A DNA stretch of 11,407 bases from positions 1-11,407 of the forward strand of contig DAOVTC010000015.1 in the NCBI GenBank assembly GCA_030633285.1. Direction: 5' to 3'. Below the pieces are notes generated by a model, which worked only from the letters and a program-made list of their open reading frames with translations, did not search any database and had not been told where the DNA came from. Each line of letters opens with the position of its first letter. Positions within the stretch are counted from its first letter, which is position 1. Origin of the DNA: Flavobacteriaceae bacterium. GTDB lineage: Bacteria > Bacteroidota > Bacteroidia > Flavobacteriales > Flavobacteriaceae. Shown in pieces: positions 5,879 to 11,407 of this stretch. Position numbers and translations under genes: made by a program.

Positions 5879-7507
5879 ATGGACATCAACTTCAATAAAA
5901 ACGAAGATCACAATAAATTACTTCTTTCTGCATTTAATAAAAAATTTCACCTAGTTTCAAAAGGTGGTGGTGAAAAACGAATTGCAAAACTTCACGAAAA
6001 AGGAAAAATGACAGCTCGTGAACGCATTGATTATTTATTAGATAACAAGACTGAATCTATTGAAATTGCTGCTTTTGCAGGAGATGAAATGTATCAAGAA
6101 CACGGTGGTTGCCCTTCAGGCGGAGTTGTAATCAAAATAGGATATATATCTAACAAACAATGTATTGTAGTTGCAAATGATTCTACAGTAAAAGCTGGAG
6201 CTTGGTTTCCAATTACTGGAAAAAAGAATTTAAGAGCCCAAGAAATTTCTATCGAAAATAATTTACCCATTATTTATTTAGTTGATAGTGCCGGAGTTTA
6301 TTTACCCTTGCAAGATGAAATTTTTCCTGATAAAGAACATTTTGGACGAATTTTTAGAAATAATGCTATAATGAGTAGCAAAGGCATTACACAAATTGCT
6401 GCTGTTATGGGTAGCTGTGTTGCAGGAGGCGCTTATTTACCAATAATGAGTGATGAATCAATTATTGTTGATAAAACAGGTAGTATTTTTCTTGCTGGAA
6501 GTTATTTGGTAAAAGCTGCAATAGGAGAAAGCATTGATAATGAAACACTTGGAGGCGCAACTACACATACAGAAATTTCTGGAGTTTGTGATTATAAAGC
6601 GCTGGATGATAAAGATGCTTTAAATAAAATCAAAAGTATTGTTGGTAAAATTGGTGATTTTGATAAAGCTGGTTTTAACCGAATTAAATCTGAAATTCCA
6701 AAAGAAAACCCTGAAGATATTTACGGTATTTTACCTCTATCAAGAAGTGATCAATACGACATGAAAAAAATCATCAAACGCTTGGTTGATAATTCTGAGT
6801 TTGATGAATACAAGGCAAACTATGGAAAGACACTAATTACAGCTTATGCTCGAATAGATGGCTGGGCTGTTGGTATAATTGCAAATCAGCGAAAAGTAGT
6901 AAAAAATGCAAAAGGTGAAATGCAATTTGGTGGTGTAATTTACTCTGATTCTGCCGATAAAGCCACTCGGTTTATAGCCAACTGTAATCAAAAGAAAATT
7001 CCTTTAGTGTTTTTACAAGATGTAACCGGATTTATGGTGGGGAGTAAGGCTGAACACGGTGGAATAATAAAAGATGGTGCTAAAATGGTAAATGCTGTAA
7101 GCAACTCTGTTGTTCCAAAATTTACAATTATTATTGGTAATTCGTATGGCGCTGGTAATTATGCTATGTGCGGAAAAGCTTATGATCCCAGGCTAATTGT
7201 TGCATGGCCAAGTGCTGAATTAGCTGTAATGAGTGGTAACTCTGCTGCAAAAGTTTTGTTACAAATTGAAAAAGCTTCACTATTAAAACAAGGTAAAAAA
7301 ATCACAAAAAAAGATGAGGAAGAACTTTTTGACAAGATAAAATCACGTTACGACAAGCAAACTTCACCTTATTATGCAGCTGCTCGATTATGGACAGATG
7401 GTATTATAAATCCTTTAGATACCCGAAAGTGGATTTCCATGGGAATTGAAGCGGCAAATAATGCGCCAATTGAAAAAAAGTTTAATTTGGGAGTGATTCA
7501 GGTTTAG
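5879..7507 (+). CDS. Acyl-CoA carboxylase, carboxyltransferase (beta) subunit, methylcrotonyl-CoA type
   Basis: A 542-residue protein made of two crotonase-fold carboxyltransferase halves. The N-terminal half has KMTARERIDYLLD (43-55), the acyl-CoA oxyanion loop GSCVAGGAY (178-186) and MSDESIIV (190-197). The C-terminal half has FLQDVTGFMVGSKAEHGG (378-395), DGAKMVNAV (399-407) and the carboxybiotin-side loop GNSYGAGNYAMCGKAYDPR (420-438). These are closer to methylcrotonyl-CoA carboxylase beta than to propionyl-CoA carboxylase beta, so leucine or branched-chain acyl-CoA breakdown is likely, but the substrate is unproven. The enzyme needs a biotin carboxylase/biotin carrier partner, which is not in this window. 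It is 60 nt upstream of yebC on the same strand. Confidence 0.93.
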   Translation: MDINFNKNEDHNKLLLSAFNKKFHLVSKGGGEKRIAKLHEKGKMTARERIDYLLDNKTESIEIAAFAGDEMYQEHGGCPSGGVVIKIGYISNKQCIVVANDSTVKAGAWFPITGKKNLRAQEISIENNLPIIYLVDSAGVYLPLQDEIFPDKEHFGRIFRNNAIMSSKGITQIAAVMGSCVAGGAYLPIMSDESIIVDKTGSIFLAGSYLVKAAIGESIDNETLGGATTHTEISGVCDYKALDDKDALNKIKSIVGKIGDFDKAGFNRIKSEIPKENPEDIYGILPLSRSDQYDMKKIIKRLVDNSEFDEYKANYGKTLITAYARIDGWAVGIIANQRKVVKNAKGEMQFGGVIYSDSADKATRFIANCNQKKIPLVFLQDVTGFMVGSKAEHGGIIKDGAKMVNAVSNSVVPKFTIIIGNSYGAGNYAMCGKAYDPRLIVAWPSAELAVMSGNSAAKVLLQIEKASLLKQGKKITKKDEEELFDKIKSRYDKQTSPYYAAARLWTDGIINPLDTRKWISMGIEAANNAPIEKKFNLGVIQV

Positions 7508-7549
7508 CAATAAGTAGTAAGCAAAAATAAATAAACTATTACACAAATA

Positions 7550-7560
7550 AACGAATAAAC
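7550..7560. repeat. Copy of the intergenic motif AACGAATAAAC
   Basis: This 11-nt sequence occurs again at 8359-8369, in the next intergenic gap. Both copies sit in AT-rich spacer with several AATAAAC-like units. It belongs to the low-complexity filler noted in several gaps. Confidence 0.4.
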
Positions 7561-7567
7561 ATATAAA

Positions 7568-8284
7568 ATGGGAAGAGCATTTGAATTTAGAAAAGCAAGA
7601 AAAATGAAACGCTGGGGTGCCATGTCAAAAACTTTTACCAAAATTGGTAAAGAAATATCTATGGCAGTAAAAGAAGGTGGTCCTAGTCCTGATTCTAATG
7701 CGAGACTAAGAGCGGTAATACAAAATGCAAAGGCTGCCAATATGCCAAAAGACAATGTTGAACGTGCTATTAAAAAAGCATCTGAAAAAGATACCGCTGC
7801 TTATAAAGAAGTATTATTTGAAGGTTATGCTCCACACGGTATTGCTATTTTGGTAGAAACTGCAACAGATAATAATAACCGAACTGTAGCTAATGTTAGA
7901 GCTGCTTTTAACAAATGTGAAGGTACTTTTGGAACATCTGGTTCTGTAGTATTTATGTTTGACCATACTTGTAATTTTAGAGTTAAAACCGAAGATTTAA
8001 AAATAGATTTGGAAGAATTTGAATTAGAATTAATTGATTTTGATGTAGAAGAAGTTTTTGAAGATGAAGATGGTATTTTAATTTATGCTCCTTTTGAACA
8101 GTTTGGTGCCATTCAAAAATATTTAGAAGAAAATAATTTAGAAATACTTTCTTCAGGTTTTGAAAGAATTTCAACCTCAACCAAAAAATTAAATGAAGAA
8201 GAGTTTGCTGATGTTGAAAAACTATTAGAAAAATTAGAAGATGAGGAGGATGTTCAAAACGTGTATCACTCTATGGAAATGTAG
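7568..8284 (+). CDS. yebC: YebC/PmpR family protein (TACO1-like)
   Basis: A 238-residue YebC-family protein of standard length. It has the bacteroidotal N-terminus MGRAFEFRKARKMKRWGAMS in place of the usual MAGHSKW start, followed by the conserved FTKIGKEI (23-30), NARLRAVIQNAKAANMPKDN (44-63) and EGYAPHGIAILVETATDNNN segments (about 85-104). The C-terminal part is strongly acidic. The family was long annotated as transcriptional regulators. TACO1 is a mitochondrial translation activator, and recent bacterial work links YebC proteins to relief of ribosome stalling at proline-rich stretches. A translation role is therefore the safer reading. It lies between the carboxyltransferase and tsaE genes. 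Confidence 0.95.
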   Translation: MGRAFEFRKARKMKRWGAMSKTFTKIGKEISMAVKEGGPSPDSNARLRAVIQNAKAANMPKDNVERAIKKASEKDTAAYKEVLFEGYAPHGIAILVETATDNNNRTVANVRAAFNKCEGTFGTSGSVVFMFDHTCNFRVKTEDLKIDLEEFELELIDFDVEEVFEDEDGILIYAPFEQFGAIQKYLEENNLEILSSGFERISTSTKKLNEEEFADVEKLLEKLEDEEDVQNVYHSMEM

Positions 8285-8294
8285 GTTGATGATA

Positions 8295-8323
8295 TAATTT
8301 GAAAATGTGGTAATTTGAAAATG
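8295..8323. repeat. Direct repeat TAATTTGAAAATG, two copies
   Basis: The 13-nt unit TAATTTGAAAATG occurs at 8295-8307 and 8311-8323, a 16-nt period with a 3-nt spacer, and is flanked on both sides by GATATAAT-like sequence. It starts 11 nt after the yebC stop. From general familiarity, such TTTGAAAATG runs are common intergenic elements in flavobacteria; a genome search would be needed to confirm this here. Confidence 0.6.
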
Positions 8324-8358
8324 ATATAATAAAAGTTTCTAGTGGAAGTCAACAATTC

Positions 8359-8399
8359 AACGAATAAACGATTACCCAAGTACTTGATATCAAAATACC
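8359..8399. repeat. Second intergenic filler block before tsaE
   Basis: This contains AACGAATAAAC (8359-8369, also at 7550-7560) and TTGATATCAAAATACC (8384-8399), which includes the palindrome TTGATATCAA. The latter closely resembles the reverse complement of 5803-5817. No clear promoter for tsaE is visible in the 128-nt gap. Confidence 0.4.
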
Positions 8400-8412
8400 A
8401 GCTGCCAAATCA

Positions 8413-8820
8413 ATGAATAAAAATTACAATATAAACCAAGTCCCAAATATTGCCAAAGAAATAATTTCTTCAGCAAAGCATAAAATTTTACTTTTTTACG
8501 GTGAAATGGGTACTGGTAAAACAACTTTAATCAAAGAGATAGTTAAACAATTAGGAGTTGATGATATAGCTAACTCACCTACCTTTTCAATAGTAAATGA
8601 ATATCTTTCCCGTAAAGGGGAGACTATTTATCATTTTGATTTTTATAGAATTGAAAATGAAGAAGAAGTTTACGATATAGGAATTGAAGAATATTTTTAC
8701 AATAATGCTTGGTGTTTTATAGAATGGCCGGAAAAAGTAGAAAATTTATTACCTTTAGATGCTGTATCAATTTATATAACAATCAATAACAACGGTACAA
8801 GAAACATACAAACCAAATAA
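8413..8820 (+). CDS. tsaE: tRNA threonylcarbamoyladenosine biosynthesis ATPase TsaE
   Basis: A 135-residue P-loop ATPase of the usual TsaE length. Walker A is GEMGTGKTT (30-38). The family motifs SPTF (55-58), HFDFYR (74-79) and CFIEWPEKV (101-109) are all present. TsaE works with TsaB and TsaD in the cytoplasm to complete the t6A modification at position 37 of ANN-decoding tRNAs; its ATP hydrolysis resets the TsaBD complex. The stop is one base away from the start of the downstream dehydrogenase gene, implying co-transcription and probable translational coupling, although the two functions are not obviously linked. Confidence 0.96.
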   Translation: MNKNYNINQVPNIAKEIISSAKHKILLFYGEMGTGKTTLIKEIVKQLGVDDIANSPTFSIVNEYLSRKGETIYHFDFYRIENEEEVYDIGIEEYFYNNAWCFIEWPEKVENLLPLDAVSIYITINNNGTRNIQTK

Positions 8821-8821
8821 A

Positions 8822-10021
8822 ATGGCCAAACAAATTTCACCTTTTAGCAAAGAAGATCTTTTACCTAAACCAGAAATGCTTGAAATAAAAGAGCAAAAAG
8901 ATGAATTGTATATCGGGATTCCTAAAGAAACTCATTTTGAAGAAAAACGTGTTTGCTTGACTCCGAATGCTGTTGAAGCGCTGACTGTTAACGGACATAG
9001 AATTGTAGTCGAATCAGGAGCAGGAGATGGTACAAATTACACAGATAAAGAGTATGCTGATGCTGGTGCTAAAATTTCTTACAATCCAGATGATGTTTTT
9101 GCTTGCAATATCATTTTAAAGATAGAGCCACCTTCCTTAAATGAAATCAAAATGATGAACCCTCAAAGTGTTCTTCTTTCTGCAATGCAAATAAAAACTC
9201 AAAACAAAGAATACTTTAAAGCTTTAGCTAATAAAAGGATAACTGCTATTGCATTTGATTATATTCAAGATTCACATGGTGTTTACCCTTTGGTAAAGTC
9301 ATTAAGTGAAATTGCAGGAATTGCTTCTATATTAATTGCTTCAGAATTAATGAATAATTGTAGTGCAGGAAACGGTTTGCTTTTAGGAAACATCGGAGGA
9401 GTCCCTCCAAGTAAAGTTGTGATTTTAGGTGCAGGAACCGTTGGTGAATTTGCTGCTAGATCGGCAATGGGTCTTGGTGCAAGTATTGAAGTTTTTGACA
9501 ATTCACTAACCAAAATGCGCCATTTACAGCATAAACTTGGTTTCCCAATTGCTACTTCTACCATTCAACCTCAAACACTCTCCAAATCATTAAAAGATTG
9601 TGATGTAGCTATTGGAGCTATGAGAGGAAAAACTCGCACACCTATTGTTGTAACAGAAGATATGGTTAAAGACATGAAAGATGGCTCTGTAATTGTTGAT
9701 GTAAGTATTGATAACGGTGGTTGTTTTGAAACCTCTGAAGTTACAACACACAGCAATTCTACAATAATTAAACATGGCGTTATTCATTATTGCGTACCCA
9801 ATATACCTTCAAGATATTCTCGAACAGCTTCAGTTTCAATTAGTAATATATTTACTCCTTACTTATTAAATATCGGTGAAAAAGGTGGTATTGAAAATGC
9901 CGCTAGATTTGATAGAAGTTTACAAAAAGGTATGTATTTTTACCACGGTATTTTAACCAACAAAACCATATCAGATTGGTTTAATTTGCCCTTTACGGAT
10001 ATTAATTTATTGATTTTTTAG
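8822..10021 (+). CDS. ald: Alanine dehydrogenase-like NAD(P)-binding protein (Ald/PntA family)
   Basis: A 399-residue protein of the alanine dehydrogenase/transhydrogenase-alpha superfamily. It has about 28 extra N-terminal residues and about 30 extra C-terminal ones compared with M. tuberculosis Ald. Recognisable parts are IGIPKETHFEEKRVCLTP (31-48; R43 equals Ald R15), AFDYIQ (144-149), the Rossmann loop ILGAGTVGEFAARSAMGLGA (201-220) with D226 at the end of the second strand favouring NAD, and VDVSIDNGGCFE (292-303; D297 matches the Ald catalytic Asp). The Ald catalytic LHLA segment is replaced by MQIKTQN (122-128) with no His, and KVKEP is replaced by KIEPP (100-104). The usual annotation is alanine dehydrogenase (L-alanine to pyruvate and ammonia), but activity is uncertain. 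It is coupled to tsaE. Confidence 0.88.
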   Translation: MAKQISPFSKEDLLPKPEMLEIKEQKDELYIGIPKETHFEEKRVCLTPNAVEALTVNGHRIVVESGAGDGTNYTDKEYADAGAKISYNPDDVFACNIILKIEPPSLNEIKMMNPQSVLLSAMQIKTQNKEYFKALANKRITAIAFDYIQDSHGVYPLVKSLSEIAGIASILIASELMNNCSAGNGLLLGNIGGVPPSKVVILGAGTVGEFAARSAMGLGASIEVFDNSLTKMRHLQHKLGFPIATSTIQPQTLSKSLKDCDVAIGAMRGKTRTPIVVTEDMVKDMKDGSVIVDVSIDNGGCFETSEVTTHSNSTIIKHGVIHYCVPNIPSRYSRTASVSISNIFTPYLLNIGEKGGIENAARFDRSLQKGMYFYHGILTNKTISDWFNLPFTDINLLIF

Positions 10022-10030
10022 ATTTTTCTT

Positions 10031-10405
10031 ATGCATGATATGAAAAAGCGTTTTGCCCTCTACGGATTTGGCTTTGCAATTGGTTTGGTTCTTGTCTTTT
10101 TTTTCCTTGGCGGAAAAAAAGCTTCTTGTAATTGGTTACCTAATGATAGAATGTTAAAAATTATTCGGCAGAAACAGATAAATTATTCGGCAGAAACACA
10201 ACAAATGATAAATAATACTGAAATTGACAGTTTAGATATCAATCTAATTTTAGATCATGGAGATATTGACTTCTCAAAAAGTCAAGTAAAAAATAACCCT
10301 TGCCGAAAATATTTAATCAATGGAACCCAAGAACAAAAAAATATTTCTTTAACAGTAAAAATTTGCGATTCTATCGCAACTATTGAAACTGTAAAATTAA
10401 AATAG
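10031..10405 (+). CDS. Small membrane-anchored protein, DUF4258-like
   Basis: A 124-residue protein with one N-terminal membrane segment (about 9-27, YGFGFAIGLVLVFFFLGG) after a basic MKKR start, then a soluble domain. ATG 10040 (the fourth codon) is an equally good start. The soluble part resembles DUF4258-like proteins that I recall downstream of alanine dehydrogenase in flavobacteria: LKIIRQKQINYSAETQQM (42-59), then a DHGDIDFSKS segment (75-84). Cysteines are at 33, 91 and 112. The function is unknown, and the soluble domain probably faces the periplasm. It follows the dehydrogenase by 9 nt. The coding region holds a 19-bp perfect direct repeat (10158-10176 and 10180-10198) read in two frames. 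Its TAG stop lies within the terminator hairpin. Confidence 0.8.
   Translation: MHDMKKRFALYGFGFAIGLVLVFFFLGGKKASCNWLPNDRMLKIIRQKQINYSAETQQMINNTEIDSLDINLILDHGDIDFSKSQVKNNPCRKYLINGTQEQKNISLTVKICDSIATIETVKLK
10158..10198 (+). repeat. 22-nt-period direct repeat inside the DUF4258-like gene
   Basis: AAATTATTCGGCAGAAACA occurs perfectly at 10158-10176 and 10180-10198. The period of 22 nt is not a multiple of three, so the first copy is read as KIIRQKQ and the second as NYSAET. It looks like a tandem duplication within coding sequence. Confidence 0.9.
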
Positions 10406-10440
10406 GTATCATTTAAATTTTGAAATTTAAATGATACCTA
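10403..10440. terminator. Bidirectional hairpin terminator between convergent genes
   Basis: TAGGTATCATTTAAATTT (10403-10420) and its exact reverse complement (10423-10440) form an 18-bp perfect stem with a 2-nt nominal centre (TG), in practice a 16-bp stem with a 6-nt loop. The TAG stop of the plus-strand gene is the first three bases. On the minus strand the stem is followed by TTTTAATTTT, giving a typical intrinsic terminator for the DUF2807 gene. The plus-strand side has only a poor T-run. Confidence 0.8.
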
Positions 10441-10463
10441 ACAAATTATAATAAAAACTATTT

Positions 10464-11195
10464 TTAGTAAGTCCTCACATCTCCTGAACCACTTACTTTA
10501 ATATCTTCAATTTTTGGATTTCCTTTGTATTTAATATCTCCAGAACCTGAAATTTTCGCAATCAATTCATTGATAACTGTAATTGTTATTCCTCCTGAAC
10601 CTGAAATTCTTAAAGTAGCTTTATCTGTTTTTAAATTAACTGCATCAATATCTCCAGATCCTGCAATTGCAGCAGTGAAATTTTCACTAGAGCCTTCTAG
10701 ATCTATATCACCCGATCCTGAAATAGCCGCGTCCATTTCATTGGTTTCTACATCTAATTTGATATCTCCAGATCCAGCTACAGCTACTTCAAAATTATTT
10801 GATTTTATCAAATCTTTACCAATAATATCACCTGATCCAGATAAAGAAACAGCTTCAATATCTTTAAAATAAACAGTTATTATTACTGCTTTTCTCGTGT
10901 TAATACTTGTTCCTTTCTTCCATTTAATTTTCAATTTTCCATTATCAACTTCAGTTACTAAATAAGCTAATAAATTATCCTCTATCTTAATATCTAATTT
11001 TCCTTCATTTCCCTTTACCAAAAACACATCAAACGAACCAGAAACCGCAACTTTTTCAAAACTACCAACATTTCTTGTTTCATTAATAATATTACCACTT
11101 CCCTTTATTCTGCCATATTTTTGCGCATTACAGCTAGTTAGAAATAAAATGCTTACAAACAAAGCGGCAATAGATTTTAAAAGTACTTTTTTCAT
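10464..11195 (-). CDS. Head-GIN (DUF2807) lipoprotein with SGSGD beta-helix repeats
   Basis: A 243-residue exported lipoprotein. The signal peptide ends in a lipobox, LFLTSC, with lipidated C22, so it is anchored to a membrane. GSGN at 32-35 and SFEKVAVSGSFDVFLVKG (45-62) are typical of the head-GIN/DUF2807 domain. Seven SGSGD-type turns follow at G120, 141, 160, 179, 199, 217 and 236, spaced 18-21 residues, which fits rungs of a right-handed beta-helix. The fifth turn reads SGSGGI, lacking the Asp. The function of this family is not established; related proteins often occur in envelope-stress or sigma-factor-linked clusters. Its ATG is 11 nt after the stop of the upstream beta-strand protein on the same strand. 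Transcription ends at the hairpin at 10403-10440. Confidence 0.93.
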   Translation of the reverse strand: MKKVLLKSIAALFVSILFLTSCNAQKYGRIKGSGNIINETRNVGSFEKVAVSGSFDVFLVKGNEGKLDIKIEDNLLAYLVTEVDNGKLKIKWKKGTSINTRKAVIITVYFKDIEAVSLSGSGDIIGKDLIKSNNFEVAVAGSGDIKLDVETNEMDAAISGSGDIDLEGSSENFTAAIAGSGDIDAVNLKTDKATLRISGSGGITITVINELIAKISGSGDIKYKGNPKIEDIKVSGSGDVRTY

Positions 11196-11206
11196 TTTTA
11201 ATTAAT

Positions 11207-11407
11207 TTAGTTATTATATAATTTTACACTTCCATAATCAGATGAAATTTCAACATTTGATCCTGAATTATCTTTATTTACATGTCCCTCATAATATTTT
11301 GAAGAAGATTTTACTACTTTTTTTGAATAGTTTATGTTATCACCATCGTAACTAAAACCACCATAGCTGAGTTTTGCTATAAAATTAAATGAAGCTTCTT
11401 TATCTAA
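11207..11407 (-). CDS. C-terminal end of a putative-adhesin-like (DUF4097-type) protein, partial
   Basis: An open frame enters from the right edge and stops at TAA (11207-11209), giving the last 66 residues of a protein whose start lies outside the window. The visible tail (FIAKLSYGGFSYDGD, then SKYYEGHVNKDNSGSNVEIS, ending YGSVKLYNN) has the alternating small/hydrophobic pattern of beta-strand-repeat proteins of the DUF4097/putative adhesin kind often found beside DUF2807 genes. It is 11 nt upstream of the DUF2807 lipoprotein, so the two are probably in one operon. The family call rests on only the tail and context. Confidence 0.75.
   Translation of the reverse strand, partial: LDKEASFNFIAKLSYGGFSYDGDNINYSKKVVKSSSKYYEGHVNKDNSGSNVEISSDYGSVKLYNN

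Noticed and set aside
7504..7755. Open frame on the minus strand over the yebC start
   Set aside because: Shadow of the conserved yebC N-terminus; no independent support.
8299..8330. TTGAAA and TATAAT as a sigma-70 promoter for tsaE
   Set aside because: The spacing is about 20 nt, the sequence is part of a direct repeat, and Bacteroidota use a different consensus.
10520..10860. Regularly spaced CCAGATCCTG-like DNA units as a CRISPR or minisatellite
   Set aside because: Units are imperfect, in frame and explained by the SGSGD protein turns; there are no spacers.
10525..10872. Open frame of 115 codons on the plus strand
   Set aside because: It is antisense to the SGSGD repeats of the DUF2807 gene; its proline-rich repeats are just the reverse reading of those codons.

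Overview
The window reads as chromosomal DNA of a flavobacterium-like member of the Bacteroidota. The evidence is the strongly AT-rich composition, TAnnTTTG-type promoter elements, a tsaE-alanine dehydrogenase pair, a bacteroidotal-type YebC, and a head-GIN (DUF2807) lipoprotein next to a putative-adhesin-like gene. I see no tRNA, rRNA, CRISPR array, transposase or phage gene. Genes are densely packed and no gene-free stretch exceeds 300 bases.

Left block, minus strand (about 1-3750): a PHP-family phosphatase/hydrolase carrying two C-terminal ACT domains is followed downstream by an exported M28 zinc peptidase (45 nt gap) and an exported DinB-like four-helix protein (13 nt gap). Spacing suggests co-transcription. 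A good -7 element lies just upstream of the PHP gene.

Middle block, minus strand (3921-5737): an NAD(P)H:FMN reductase, a MarR regulator 2 nt downstream, and a pirin 123 nt further on. They look like a small redox or quinone-stress regulon. A palindrome lies just upstream of a perfect -7 box in front of the reductase, where the MarR protein could autoregulate.

Right block, plus strand (5879-10405): a methylcrotonyl-CoA-carboxylase-like carboxyltransferase without its biotin carboxylase, then yebC, tsaE, an alanine dehydrogenase-like protein and a small membrane-anchored DUF4258-like protein. tsaE and the dehydrogenase are 1 nt apart. The block ends in a perfect 18-bp hairpin shared with the convergent gene.

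Right edge, minus strand (10464-11407): the end of a putative-adhesin-like gene runs into a DUF2807 lipoprotein built from seven SGSGD-type beta-helix turns.

Most points of interest are variations on known families. They are a PHP-ACT-ACT fusion with a rearranged first metal motif, an 'alanine dehydrogenase' lacking the usual pyruvate-pocket His and Lys, a 22-nt tandem duplication read in two frames inside the DUF4258-like gene, and short low-complexity repeats in several intergenic gaps. I did not find a clear multi-gene novel system. The PHP-ACT protein is the best candidate for unrecognised biochemistry.
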